Under the pieces are notes generated by a model. That model was not told where the DNA came from, searched no databases, and saw only the letters and a program-made list of their open reading frames with translations. Positions 1 through 11,941 of a stretch of 64,000 bases of DNA are shown piece after piece. Both the position numbers and the translations under genes were made by a program. Position 1 is the first letter of the stretch. The number at the start of each line of letters is the position of its first letter. Origin of the DNA: Petaurus breviceps papuanus (taxonomy: Eukaryota > Chordata > Mammalia > Diprotodontia > Petauridae); NCBI GenBank assembly GCA_028583685.1, contig JAMXIF010001178.1, forward strand, positions 2,055,872-2,119,871, in the 5' to 3' direction.

Positions 1-185
1 GAGCCTCAATTTCAGCTCTTCATAGACTATAGTACATGACTTGTAGCCATACAAGGACAGAATTGTTAGTATTAATAGAAGATTGTTGGTATTTTTTAAA
101 ATGGGTCTCTGTATTAGGGAAACACTTAGACCATTCAAAATACTGAAATTTCCCAAAGGTGAACTAACTGAGCCTTCTACTAATC

Positions 186-500
186 TGGACCCATCTCAGA
201 TATATACACATATACTTAAATAAGTATATACATATAGATGGATTACATTTCTATATAAACATATTATACATTCATATAAACCCTTGTTATACAAAGATAT
301 TTATATTATATATACATTTGTTACATATGTATATGTGTTATCTATGTATAAATATATAATATATATAAATATGTAATATCTATATAATATATAAATATAT
401 AATATTTATATAAATACATATAATATATTTATATAATATACATATAAATATATAATATTTATATAATATACATATAAATATATAGATGTTATCTCTATCT
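186..500. repeat. AT-rich low-complexity tract
   Basis: Irregular (TATA)n, ATATAAATAT and TATACA units over roughly 300 bases. No coding potential. Confidence 0.85.
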
Positions 501-540
501 TTCTATTGGTCTATGCTTTATATGTATAACAACTTCAATA

Positions 541-803
541 GGGTAGCTAGATGGAACAATGAATAAAATGCCAGGTCAAGAGTTAGAAAGACTCATCTTC
601 CTGAGTTCAAATCTAACCTCAAACACTTATTAACTGCATGACCCTGGGAAACTCACTTAACCCTGTTTGCCTCAGTTTCTTCTTCTGCCAAATGAGCTGG
701 AGAAGGAAATGGAGAACCAATCCAGTGCCTTTGCCAAGAAAACCCCTAAGGGGGTCACAAAAAGTTGCATACATCTGAAACAATTCAACAACAACAACAA
801 CAA
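541..803 (+). repeat. MAR1-like marsupial SINE
   Basis: Begins GGGTAGCTAGATGGAACAAT, the tRNA-like head, and continues through CCTGAGTTCAAATCTAACCTC (B-box region) and GAGCTGGAGAAGGAAATGG. It ends in a (CAA)n tail. Near full length in sense orientation. Confidence 0.85.
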
Positions 804-2359
804 ATCTACTTGTTTTTTCCTGTGCTCATTTAAACTCTCTTGAGTGAATGTGGATAACATTTAGAAGGTTCTTGACCGCTCTAGGGCTTATGAAAATCAG
901 CACAATTAAATTCATGACCAGGAGTGTTTAGAAGACAAAACAAAAACCCAAGGCAAGGCCGCCCAAACTTAGAAAGACTTAGAAATGGGGTAAAAAGGAG
1001 AAGTACCTCTTGTCTGTTTTCTGTTAATTTGGTTCGATTCCGTCAAATGTCAAGGGTTTCATGTGATATGTCATTGATTTGATGTTTATTTAGCCATTTG
1101 TCTTTGTTTACCGTTAATAAATTTGTAATTTTTGAAAAACTTCCTCAAAAAAATGTTGGGGCTCATGGGCTATTGCCTGGACATAAACACCAAATAATAT
1201 GAAGGATAAAGAAAGGAAATGGGCACATTAAGCATAGAGAAGATTTATACTATAAATATTGACTTCAAATACATGAAGGACTAGCACATGGAAAAGGGAC
1301 AGACATTATTTTATGGGCCTGAAAGTCATAAAGAGTCAGATTTCAGGTCAATGAAAGAATAATCATTGTAATAACCAGAGCTGTTTAAAAATGGAATGAG
1401 CTGTTTGTGTCATTAGAAGCATTCAAGTCAAGTGAATGACTTAGAGATACAGAGGAGATTTCTATACTGGTACAATATGGGAAGTCCCTTTCCAACTCCA
1501 AAATCCTGCATGTCTCCATACTGATATTAAAGTATTTGTACAAACCTTTAAATGTGAATGTCACAGTATCCCTAGGAGGGCCCTTGTAGCCCAGGGGACA
1601 GATGGACACCGTGGGATCCTGCCTGGCTCAGCTAGCTTCTTTCCTGGGCCTGGTGCCACAGAATGTAGTGTGTGTGGGGTGGGCTCCAGGCCTCCTGGGG
1701 AGCTTCAAGGCACAACCAGATTGGCTCGCCCCCACCAGTCTGGTCTCTGGCTCATTAGGAAAGAAAGTCAACACATTCTGAGCCCTTACTCCACAGGGTA
1801 CAGTTCTGAGTACTCTGGGGAAAAAACAAAAGAATTAGAGAGACAGACCTTGACCCAGGGAAGTTTACAGCCCGTAACCTAGGGGACCAAATGTAATACA
1901 TGCCGAAAAGTTGGAGAACATTGAAAAAACATGATACAAGGAAAAGCGGGTTAATTAAGATGTTCTTTCGTTATGAAACACTGGTGACTGAAGAATTAAA
2001 AATAAGTATCACTCAGAGGGCAATGGAGAGGCACGTGGTGGGTGTAGGTGGTCTGTAACACATGACAAATAAGGAGTCATGAAGAGGAACTTGAGTAAAG
2101 GATATCTTTGAAGAATTTTATGATAGAAAAAGTCAATGGGCTGGTCATGTGGGAAAAGTGGGTGATAACTGGTAAATAGCCCTTGTATTCCACTGCTAGC
2201 TTTCCTTGTGATGTCAGGAGAAAGTTTCCCCTCTCACACTGGCTAGACTACCAGATGGTACAACTTATGAAAGAATGTGGATAAGAGTTACACTGGACGG
2301 GCAGATGTGGGTGGATAAATGGGCTACTTTGTTGGAAGGAATGTCCACAGTCATGAGAT
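804..2359. other. Intergenic sequence with no recognised gene
   Basis: I see no exon-like frame or RNA gene. The stretch near 1750-1900 (ACACATTCTGAGCCC and CTTGACCCAGGGAAG) resembles a widespread decayed mammalian repeat but is too eroded to name. Confidence 0.4.
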
Positions 2360-2506
2360 CTCAGATCCATTTGCTTATTGGAGTAACCCATGTAAACATG
2401 TAGTCTGGGCAGGCCACTTCACTATGGGCCTCAGTTCCCCTACCTGTAAAATGAATGGTTTGTGCTAGATGACCCATAACTTCCCTTCTGGCTCTGGCAT
2501 TCTAGG
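2360..2506 (+). repeat. MIR-like SINE relic
   Basis: Core motif CCTCAGTTCCCCTACCTGTA then AAATG, followed by GACCCATAACTTCCCTTCTG. Typical of MIR/CORE-SINEs in sense orientation. Confidence 0.6.
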
Positions 2507-4384
2507 ATTCAGTCAGTTAGGTGCCAAGCTTTCATTAAATGCTTACTATGTGTTAGGCACTGTGCTAAACTCTGGATTCAAAGAAAGGTGAAAGGCAATC
2601 CCTGACCTCAAGGACTTTACAATCTAATGGACTGGCCAGTCTTTAAAGAAAATATTTCCTGAGCTCTTAATGTATGCCCAATTCTGGGGTGGGCACTGTG
2701 GGAGAGCAAGAGCTTATCTTCTAGCTGGTTTTCACCTAACTGAAAGAATTACAAGACAATTCAAGGTAGCTTGTGTTAAAGGGTTAAATGGCAGAAGTCT
2801 AAGTACCAGAGTCTAAGTGCTGCCAGAGTTGAGAGTGGGGGGACATCTTCTCCACTGTTTCTTGCCCAAATATTCTCATGCCACGTCTTTTATGGGCATT
2901 GGGGTCTTCAGTGGCACTAGGGTAAGAAGACCTGGACTGAATTCCAGTTTTAGGACCTTTCATCTCTCCAGGATTCAGATTCCTCATCTTGAACATCTAG
3001 TAATGGGCTGTGGGGAGGGGAGGGTATGTGATTAAACTACTTTCCAACTCTGTCAATGCCCCTGTCATTATTCCCCTAGCCCCAAATCTTGTCTCTGAAA
3101 TAAACCAGCAGAGAGAAGACAAAAATGAAATTAATTTTGAGTTTTATTCATGCTGCTTTCCTCGGTCTCTCCGCAGAGCCTATGCTGATATGTCAGGTAG
3201 TCTCAGCAGGACCCTAAATGCCACTTTTTGCCCAGGGGATCTTTCCCATGCCATTTAGACCAGAGCATCACACAAAAATCTGGCAGGTTCCTTAAATACT
3301 CCCAAGCACCACTGTAACCTAATTAAAATGTAATTGAGAAATATTTAACAAAATAAATTACAATATAACGTAGATAAAATTAATATGTGATTTTCTAAGT
3401 GTGGTATAGTACTCTCTTGTTCTGTTTGAATATGACACCTCTGCTGTAGACAATACTTGTGGCTGAGCACAAGGATATAGGGCCTGCAGTCTGGAGATTT
3501 CTGCAGTCCATAACTCCACTAACTTAGAACCGTTGTAAAAAGAGAGCATAGAACAGTTTGTCCTGTAGGCTGGGTAGGAGAGGGTATTATCCACACTGTC
3601 TGAATAGTAAGGCCACCAGAGAACCTCAGACTAGACAGCATATGCCAGAAATTCAAACATTTTCTTTCTCTTTGCCCATTTCTTGAAAATTCTGTGATGC
3701 AACGATTTCCTTTCCCCACTCTTCTGCTGCCTGGCCTAGGCATCTCCCAAGATTGGGACTAATACGTTGCTGCTGTTCTTTGAGTATCCTCTCACTCAGA
3801 ACATTAGGTCATGCTGGATATCACAGAGATATCCAAATTCCCTGACTACACTGTGACGATTGTGGGATGGGAAATGGTAGTGGTTACCATGGCAGGGAGG
3901 AGACAAGATGGCTGTCTGGGTGAGAAAGAATGTGCACCTGTGTTTGCATGCATGTACATGCAAATATGTTCATGGTTACATGTGGTTTTGTGTACATTTC
4001 TAATACTAATCCATACTTTTGGAGTGCTTTGAGATTTAAAAAGTGCTTTCCTAATACAAATCTCTGTTAGGTAAGTAGTGCAAATATTTTCTGCATAATC
4101 ACCACCACCACCACCATCATCACTGTTATCTCATTTTTCTTATCTTTTCTGAGGAGGTTCGGATAGAAATGGTTGAAATATAAAGCGCTATCCAGCCACC
4201 ATTCTATGTTCTGTGGAATATTGCACAGATAAATAAAATAACTGCTTTTGTAGTTCAATAAAAGTATTACATAAGCTCTTCCTTTGTAGGTTTGCAAAAA
4301 ACCTCCTTGGTACAACTTACATAGAAGACAGAATAACCGGGATGATGTAACAACAACAGGCAACAACTGTTTATAGGGTGCTTT
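2507..4384. other. Intergenic sequence with decayed repeats, no gene
   Basis: 2510-2625 (CTTACTATGTGTTAGGCACT and CCTGACCTCAAGGAC) belongs to a common dispersed mammalian repeat also visible near 11030 and 46100. A short (CAC)n/(CAT)n run lies near 4100. Nothing else is recognisable. The short open frames here have no family features. Confidence 0.4.
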
Positions 4385-4648
4385 AAGGTCTGCTGTTATT
4401 TTTGTTCAATCATTTTCTGTTGTATCTGACTCTCCATGATCCCATTTGGGGTGCCCTTGGCAAAGATACTTAAGTGGTTTGCCATTTCCTCCTCCAGCTC
4501 ATTTTACTGATGAGGAAATTGAAGCAAAGTGACTTGCCCAGGGTTACACAGTTAATAACAGTCTGAGACCAGATTTGAACTCAGAAAGATGAGTCTTCCT
4601 GACTCCAGACCAAGCACTCTATCCACTGTGCCAAATAGCTGCCCTTAA
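4385..4648 (-). repeat. MAR1-like SINE, antisense
   Basis: The reverse complement of the MAR1-like unit: CCATTTGGGGTGCCCTTGGC, then TTTGCCATTTCCTCC, ending at TATCCACTGTGCCAAATAGC, the tRNA-like head. Confidence 0.85.
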
Positions 4649-5020
4649 GGATTACAAAGTGCTTTAAAATATTACTGATTTGAGACTTACAATAATCTTG
4701 TGAGGTAGGTGCTATTATCTCCATTTTACAGATGAGGAAACTGAAATAGGCAGAAGTTAAGTGACTTACCCAAGGTCACACAGCTAAGTGTCTAAGACCA
4801 TATTTGAACTTAGTCTTCCAGACTCCAGCTCCAATATTCAGACACTTACTAACCATGTGACCCTGGGCAAGTCACTCGACTTCTGTCTGACTCAGTCTCC
4901 TCAACTGTAAAATGGAGATAATAAAAGCACCTACCTCAAGGTTGCTATGGAGGTCAAATGAGACAATATAAAGCACATAGTATAGTGCCTAGCACATATA
5001 GTCATTTAATTAGATGCTTG
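4649..5020. repeat. Two MIR/CORE-SINE relics, head to head
   Basis: 4649-4835 is antisense (TTTTACAGATGAGGAAACTG, then AAGGTCACACAGCTA). 4836-5020 is sense (GGGCAAGTCACTCGAC, CTCAACTGTAAAATGG, GTGCCTAGCACATA). Confidence 0.6.
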
Positions 5021-5104
5021 TCCACTATCCCCCCTTCTATCCACCTGGCTGCCTGAACCAGTCTTTTCCCCTTGCCATGATTTTGATTTCTTTTAGTTCT
5101 GTTG

Positions 5105-5287
5105 TTTTTTGTTTGTTTGTTTGTTTTTGCTTTTTGGAGGGGGAAGGGCAGGGCAATTGGGGTTAAGTAACTTGTGCAAGGTCATACGGCAAGTAAGTGT
5201 TAAGTGTCTGAGGCTGGATTTGAACTCAGGTCCTCCTAGCTCCAGAATTGGTGCTCTATTCACTGTGCCACCTAGCCTCCCCTTGGC
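5105..5287 (-). repeat. tRNA-derived SINE, antisense, with poly(T) lead
   Basis: Starts with a (GTTT)n/T-rich tail, then GGCAATTGGGGTTAAGTAAC, TTTGAACTCAGGTCCTCCTA, and ends CACTGTGCCACCTAGC. A closely related copy is at 26872-27045. Confidence 0.85.
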
Positions 5288-5849
5288 CTTTGTTCTTTCA
5301 AAGCTGTTTGTTCGGCATAATCTGGAGATTATGCCTATTTGGTGTGGCCAAAGCTATTAAAAATGTTATTCTCAAGTTTTTATGGATCAATGCTGTCCAT
5401 GGCTATTGCAGGCAACTGTTCAGTCTCTGATAATGGTCCAATTCCAGAAAAGTTTATTGCTTGAGTTGCCCTTTTGAGGTCTGCATTTATAGCAAAAGAA
5501 TTTGTTGTCTATGAGCCCATGAAAGGCATGAGTTTTTGATGTATAATTCTAGCCACAAGGTCACATCTTGCTTGGTATTTGATAGATGACATATTTCTAA
5601 TTTTCTAATATTTCTTTACCTAATCTACATGGAATGCTAAACTTGAGCATCTTAACTATAACCTACCTGTAACTTCTGATGCCAATGATTTGGTCTTGGA
5701 TTGCCAGCTATTTGTTTGATACTTTGTCATTTTTATATTGTTGGCTGAGGTCATGCAGACATTGCCCATAAAAGGTCTTTTGACTCCATTCTCAGATCTT
5801 AGTCATTTCATGCTCTCTGTTTAGAGGTAAGACAATTAGAGTTTCATTT

Positions 5850-6328
5850 GCCAAACTCAGTGGTGGGTTCCTACCATCAGCCTTCACAATCACTTGTTGA
5901 AGTGACACTTACTTGTTCCAAAAAAGATTTCTCTAGGTTTTTGATTGGAGTATTTTATGTTCTAAGAACAGTTATCATCCTATACCTCTCCTCTATTTTG
6001 TGGCTCACCCACTTGACAAATCTGTCTACAGCAGGTGACTCCATTTTCTTTCTTCTCTCCTCTTGACTCCCTTCAGTCTGGCTTCTGACATCATCATGCA
6101 ACTGAAAACTGTTCTCTCCAAAGTTACTGATAATCTCTTATTTGCCAAATCCAATGGACACTTTCACCATTCTCATTCTTCTTTACCTTTCTGCAGCCTT
6201 AGATACTGTTGATCACTCTCCTCCTTGATCACATCTTCTTTCTAGATTTTCATGAAATTGCTCTCTCCTGGTAGTCTTACTACATTTCTGACCACTCTTT
6301 CTTAGTCTCCTTTGCTTTATCTTCATCT
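5850..6328 (+). repeat. L2 relic, part 1
   Basis: CTGCAGCCTTAGATACTGTTG and ATCACTCTCCTCCTTG are hallmarks of the L2 reverse-transcriptase region. It is interrupted at 6329 and resumes at 6956. The 5' limit is uncertain. Confidence 0.6.
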
Positions 6329-6955
6329 TAGAGGTTCCCAAAATGGGCAATACTATCTCCCAATGTGGGGGGGGGGCATTGGAATGATTCAGGGAGGCAA
6401 TAGTAGCCTCTGGTATAATTAGGGCATGGTGAATAAAAATAATGGGGCTGTGGAAGCATAAGAAAAGAAGAACATTTTGAAAAACAGTTCATACATATTT
6501 CATATGTTGTGTAATAGCATTAAAGTCATAGTGATTATGTTATTTTCCAAATAAACACACAAAATGCAAGTTATAACCAATCAGTGGTCAAGTCCACTGA
6601 CAGGTCTTAACAAGCAAGTGTTGGCAGATGAGCATGCCATGCATTGTTGGGAAGTCCAACGTGCATTGGAAGGACTATGTATATGGAATGACTTGTTTAT
6701 AATATGCTACTATATGGTTACGTGATGCAATGCTGTGTCATCAAAATTTCAATGCAGGAAAAAACCCACAAATTCACAATAAACTATTAAATTTAAGATG
6801 CATCATTTCTTTTAAAAATTTATATTTTTTGAAATGATGCAAATTTCTAAAAAAAAAAAAACATTAAAGGGGTAAAGAAAGTAGAATTCCAGTGGGGGAC
6901 TGAGTGAATTTTTTTTGAAAGGGGGTGGTAGGCCAAATAAATTTGGGAACCTCTG
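6329..6955. mobile_element. hAT-like nonautonomous DNA transposon inserted in L2
   Basis: The terminal inverted repeats AGAGGTTCCCAAAATGG and, at the right end read from the other strand, CAGAGGTTCCCAAATT, enclose ~600 bases with a G-run and a complementary GGGGGTGGTAGGCC end. L2 sequence lies on both sides. No transposase frame is visible. The 8-bp target duplication is not clean. Confidence 0.6.
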
Positions 6956-7202
6956 ATCTAGGTCATGCTTTGCTACATGTAGATGTCCCCCAAGGTTTGG
7001 TTCTGTGTCCTCTTCTCTTCTCCTTCTCATTTCGTTTGATGAACTAATCTGATTCCATGAATTAAATTAGCATCTCTATGCTGATGATTCTCAGATCAAT
7101 TTGTCTAGTCCTAACTTCTCTCCTGACCTCCAATCTTAAATCTCTAATTGTCTATTGGACATTTCAGACAGGTTGTCCCATAGACATCTAAAACTTAACA
7201 TG
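6956..7202 (+). repeat. L2 relic, part 2
   Basis: CATGCTTTGCTACATG, then ATGCTGATGATTCTCAGATC and CATAGACATCTAAAACTTAA continue the L2 relic up to a LINE insertion. Its last 14 bases are duplicated at 10109-10122. Confidence 0.65.
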
Positions 7203-10108
7203 GGGAGCCAAGATAGAGGCTTAGATGCAGGAAAACTCCATGTGCTCCCCCCATAACTACCTCAAATACCTACAAAAATGACTCTAAACAATCTTTAGGG
7301 CTACAGAACCCACGAAGTGACAGAGAGAAACAAATCTCCTACTGAAGGTAGCCTGGAAGGCCGGCAGAAAGGGTCCATCACAGAATTCTGGGAACTGAGC
7401 CCAGACCCATTTGAGTCCATGGTTTTAGCCCCAGGGTGGCCCCTGAACAGCCATGTCTGGAATGGACTTCAGGAGAGTGGATAACCAGCAGCTGTGGCAG
7501 TTTCCAGAATTATCAAGCCATAAATTCTAAAGATAAAGTGAGAGGTCAGTGTGGACTTTGGGAACAGGGGGTCTGGGAGTGCAGTCCAGCCTCTGCCCCA
7601 GAGGGAGAAGCGGCTGAGGCACAGTGGCCACCACCACTTGGCTGCTTCAGAGCTCCTGGCCTGCAGATTGTAGGGGGACCAAGTGACCATTCTGGGGGTA
7701 ATAGCTCTTGCTTCAACCTGCTTGTATCTGGATCACTGTCTAGGGTGGAGGTCCTGGGGTGTGTGACCAGGTGCCAGAGCCAGTGGAGGCTTCAGAGAGG
7801 GCACCCAACTAATAGGGCCGGCAGCTGAGAAAACCCCAGATATTTGGGAAAAAGCTCTCCTCTCTGGAAGCAGAGAACTACAGTGGCAAAAAGTTCACAA
7901 GTCAAGTAATTGAGTGGCAACATGAGCAAGCAAAGGAAGCAAAGCAAGCACAGCAATATGACTTTAAATTCCTATTTGGGGGACAAAAAGGATCAAAGCA
8001 TGGAATAGGAGAAAGACAACTCAGTCAGAACTCCTGACCAATAGCTTCCAAGAAAAATATGAACTGGTTACTGGCCATAGAAGAGCTTAAGAAGAATTTT
8101 GAAAACCAAATAAGAGAAGTGGAGGAAAAATTGGGAAGAGAAATGGGAATGATACAAGAAAATCATGAAAAGAGAGTTAACAACCTGACTGAAGAAAATA
8201 CCTTAAAAACAGACTAACTAAAATGGCAAAAGAGATTTAAAAGCCAGTGAGGAAAAGAATGTCTTAAAAAGTTGAATTTGCCAGATGGAAAAAGAATCTC
8301 AAAAGCTCACTGAAGAGAATCATTCTTTCAGAATTAGATTGGAGTGAATGGAAGCTAGTGAGTTTATGAGAAATCAAGATACTATTAAACAGATCCAAAC
8401 AAATGAAAAAATAGAAGGCAATGTGAAATACACCATTGGAAAAACCACTGACCTGGAAAATAGATCCAGGAGAGATAATTTAAAAATTATTGGACTACCT
8501 GAAAGCCATGATCAAAAAAAGAACCTAGAAATCATCCTCCAAGAAATTCTCAAGGAAAATTGCCCTGATGTGTTGTAGCCAGAGGGCAAAATAGAGGTTG
8601 AAAAAATTCACTGATCACCTCTTGAAAAAAATCTCAAAAAGAAAACTCCTAGGAATATTATAGTCAGTTTCTGGAGTTCCCAGATCAAGGAGAAAATATT
8701 ACAAGCAGCCAAGAAGAAACAATTTGAATATTGTGGAAACACAATTAGGATGACATAGGATCTGGCAGCTTCTACACTGAGGGATCTAAGGGCTTGGAAT
8801 ATGATATTTCAGGGATCAAAGGAGCTGGGATTAAAAACAAGAATCACCTTCCCAGCAAAACTGAGCATCATGTTTCAGGGGAAAATATGGTCATTCAATG
8901 AAATAGAGGACTTTCAAGCATTCTTGATGAGAAAACCAGAATTGAATAGAAAATTTGACATTCAGATACAAGAAGCATGAGAAGGTAAACAGGGAAAAGA
9001 AATCATAAGGAACTTATCGAAGTTGAACTACTTATATTCCTACATAGAAAAACAATAATTTTAACTTATGAAACTTTTCTCAGTATGAGAATAGTCGAAA
9101 GGAATTGAAATGCATATGTATATATGTATACATACATATATAGGTCTATATAGGAGGGTATATGGGCATATGAATACATATGTGACTGTGTATATATGTG
9201 TACAGGTATACATAGACAGAGGGCACAAGACCAATTGAATAGAAAGGGATGATATTTAAAAGTTGAAATTGAGAGGTGAGAGAGGAATATAATGAGAGGA
9301 GATGGGGAGAAACAGAATGGGGTAAATTATCTCATATAGAAGAGGCAAGAGAAAACTATTGCAATGGAGGGAAAGAACAGGAAGGCAAAAGGGAATGGGT
9401 CAACCTTACTCTCGTGGATTTTGGCTTAGGGAGGGAATGACTTACATGCTAAATAGGGTATCTCACCATACAGGAGAGTAGGGGGGAAGGGGATGAGAGG
9501 GGGATGATGGAAGGGAGGGCAGGTTGGAGGGGAGGGAAGTTATGAGCACATACTTTTGAAAAGGGACAGGGTCAAAGTAGAAAATAGAACAAGTGGGGGG
9601 CAGGATAGGATGGAGGGACATATAGTCAGTCTTTCACAATATATCCACTATGGAAGTGTTTTGCATAGCTACACATGTACAACCTATATTGAATTGCCTA
9701 TCTTCCCAGTAAGGGTGGGTGACAAAGGAGGGAGGGAAAGAATCTGGAATTCAAAGTTTTAAAATCAAATGTTTAAAAAAATATGTTATCATTATTTTTT
9801 TTTACCTGCAACTGGGAAATAAGATATACAGACACTGGGGTATGGAGATTCATTTTGCCCTACTGTAAAGTTGGAGGGGGACTAGGGGAGGATATAGGAG
9901 AGAGCAGGTTGTGGAAGGGGGTATACAGTGGGAATGAGGTTTTAGGATGGTGGGTAGGGGAAAGACGGGGAGAAAATTTCTAACTCAAAATCTTGTGGAA
10001 ATGAATGATGCAAACTAAAATAAACATACAATTTAATTTAAAAAAAAAAACTACAGTGATATATAGTCAGCAGGGATCCTTCTGTAAAAAAAAGTAATTA
10101 AAAATAAA
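7203..10108 (+). mobile_element. Near full-length half-L1 (HAL1) retrotransposon
   Basis: Begins with the marsupial L1 5' end GGAGCCAAGATAGAGG, has an ORF1-derived region and an L1-like 3' UTR, but has no ORF2. It inserted in an L2 relic with a 14-bp target duplication, 7189-7202 and 10109-10122, differing at one base. After the A-run ending near 10050 there are ~36 extra bases and a second A-rich tail before the duplication, as expected of a 3' transduction. The moderate number of disablements suggests an old insertion. Confidence 0.8.
7922..8985 (+). pseudogene. L1/HAL1 ORF1 (RNA-binding protein) remnant
   Basis: Starts MSKQRKQSK. A long coiled-coil-rich part follows, then the RRM-like block NLKIIGLPESHDQKKN at about 8480-8525, then the C-terminal domain with ITFPAKLSI and FNEIEDFQAF in another frame. 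An in-frame TAG follows GIn-Ser-Met-Glu near the start and several later changes split the frame, so no full protein can be made. ORF1p binds L1 RNA as a trimer. Confidence 0.7.
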
Positions 10109-11025
10109 TAAAACTCAACATGTCCAAAACTGAACTCCCTTTCCTCTTCCTCTCCCTAACTTCTTTATTACTGTCAAGGGTAACCACCATTTTCCCACTT
10201 ACATAGTCTTGAAACCTAGGTGTCATCTTTAACCTCTCACTCTCTTTCATCCCTCATATCCAATTGACTGTCAAGTTCAGTCATTTCTACCTTCACAACA
10301 TCTTCTGCATTTTTCTTTCTCTCCTCTGACATTGCTACTACCTTGGTACAGGCCCTCACTCTCATCATAACTGGACTATTACAATAGCCTGTTTACTGAT
10401 CTCCCATACTCAAGTTTTTCCCCCTCTCCAATCTATCCTCTACTCAGCTGTCAAATTGATCTCCCTAAAACAGAGGTCTGACCATCTCATAACCCATCCC
10501 CTTGTTAATAAACTCCAATGGCTCCTCCTATTATCTCTAGGATCAAATATAAAATCATTTGGTTTTTAAAGTTCTTGCCATCTTTCCAATAGATATCTTT
10601 TATCTATCTTATATCTTGTTTCCCTCCATACACTCTGATTCCATAGCACTGGCTTCCTTGGTGTTTCTCCCATCTGACACTCCACATACCAGTTCCTAGC
10701 ATTTTAACTGGTTGTCCCCCATACCTGGAACATGCTCCCTCCTCACCTCTGCCTCTTGACTCCTCTGGCTTTCTTCAATTCTCAACTAGCTTCCACAAGA
10801 AGCATTCCTCAGTCCCCCTTAATTTTAGTGCCTTTTCTCTGAGCCTATCCCCAATATATCCTCTCCCTTGTTCATATGTAGTCATCCGCATGTAGTCTCT
10901 ACCATCAGACCTAGGAGCTCTCTTGAGAGCAGAGACTGTTTTTTGCCTTTCTTTGTATCACCTGTGCTTAGCACAATGCCTGGCATATACATAGTAAGGG
11001 CTTAACAAATGCTTGTTCACTTGAT
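10109..11025 (+). repeat. L2 relic, part 3, 3' end
   Basis: Resumes AAACTCAACATGTCCAAAAC and runs through TGGCTCCTCCTATTATC and CATACCTGGAACATGCTCCC to the L2 tail, AGCACAATGCCTGGCATATA, CAAATGCTTGTTC. Confidence 0.75.
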
Positions 11026-11569
11026 TTGTCTCGACTTATTCAGCATCTATTATGTGTCAGGCTCTATTTAGGCTAGGCACTGAGGATGCAGATATAAAAG
11101 GTGAAACCATGCCTGCCCTCAAGAAGCTTATACTGCATAATCGAACAAATCCCTGTTAGAATAGAGAAGCAGGTTTTTTTCTTCCTTATCTAGCCCCTCT
11201 TTCTTTTCAGAATTATTACATTTAGTTAACTCTAAGATTATTTCTCATTTCCAAACATTTGAATTTAAAGATCAGGAAAGGAATAGTTGTAGCTAACATT
11301 GATCATTCAGTGGAGCTAAAAATTCCTCTAGCTTCTACTTCACCTGAAATTCTGGATTTTATCTTGTTTGATAAAATATCATTAAATCTCAATAACTCAG
11401 TAGAAAAATATCCCAGTTGTTCTTTTTGTAGCTTCAGTTACTGTATAGGTGATGCAAAGCATTGGGACCCATTTAGTAATGAAACTTTCCTCTGCCTTCA
11501 ATACCTTCCAACATTCCCTTCAATAGCAGTGCATCATATAATAGGAACCAGAATTCACTAGTTTCCCAA

Positions 11570-11740
11570 AACTTAGGTTCTGGAGTCAGACAACTTGAAT
11601 ATAAACTATAACTCTACCACTTATTACCTGAATGACCTTGGAAAAACTACTTCCTCTATCTGATCCATCTTTTTCATTTATGAAATGGAGATAAGGAGAG
11701 AGTTTGGATTGGTTATTCTCTAGAATTCTTTCTGAATATC
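11570..11740 (+). repeat. MIR relic
   Basis: TCTGGAGTCAGACAACTTG, then CCTGAATGACCTTGG and TTCATTTATGAAATGGAGAT match the MIR body in order. A decayed dispersed repeat lies before it at 11030-11150, and 11150-11569 shows nothing recognisable. Confidence 0.55.
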
Positions 11741-11941
11741 CTTTCTTTTGTTTTTATATGGTTAGATGGGTTCTGTGTATCTTTATGTTATGATATCTAT
11801 GTGGTGTCATAATGCCATATCTTTTAATAGAAATAATATTGCATTTAATCACACCAGCCATAAAGCTCTTAAGGTCAAATTTTCCACTCACCTCAAGGCC
11901 TGTGTAAATGGTTACATAAATAAACTTTTATAAAAATGCAG

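Noticed and set aside
5109-5360. Gly-rich plus-strand frame (a similar one at 26828-27235)
   Set aside because: Translations of two related antisense SINEs, which explains their shared LRLDLNSGPP string.
7436-7828. 130-codon frame upstream of ORF1
   Set aside because: Lies in the 5' UTR of the HAL1 element and is not part of ORF1.
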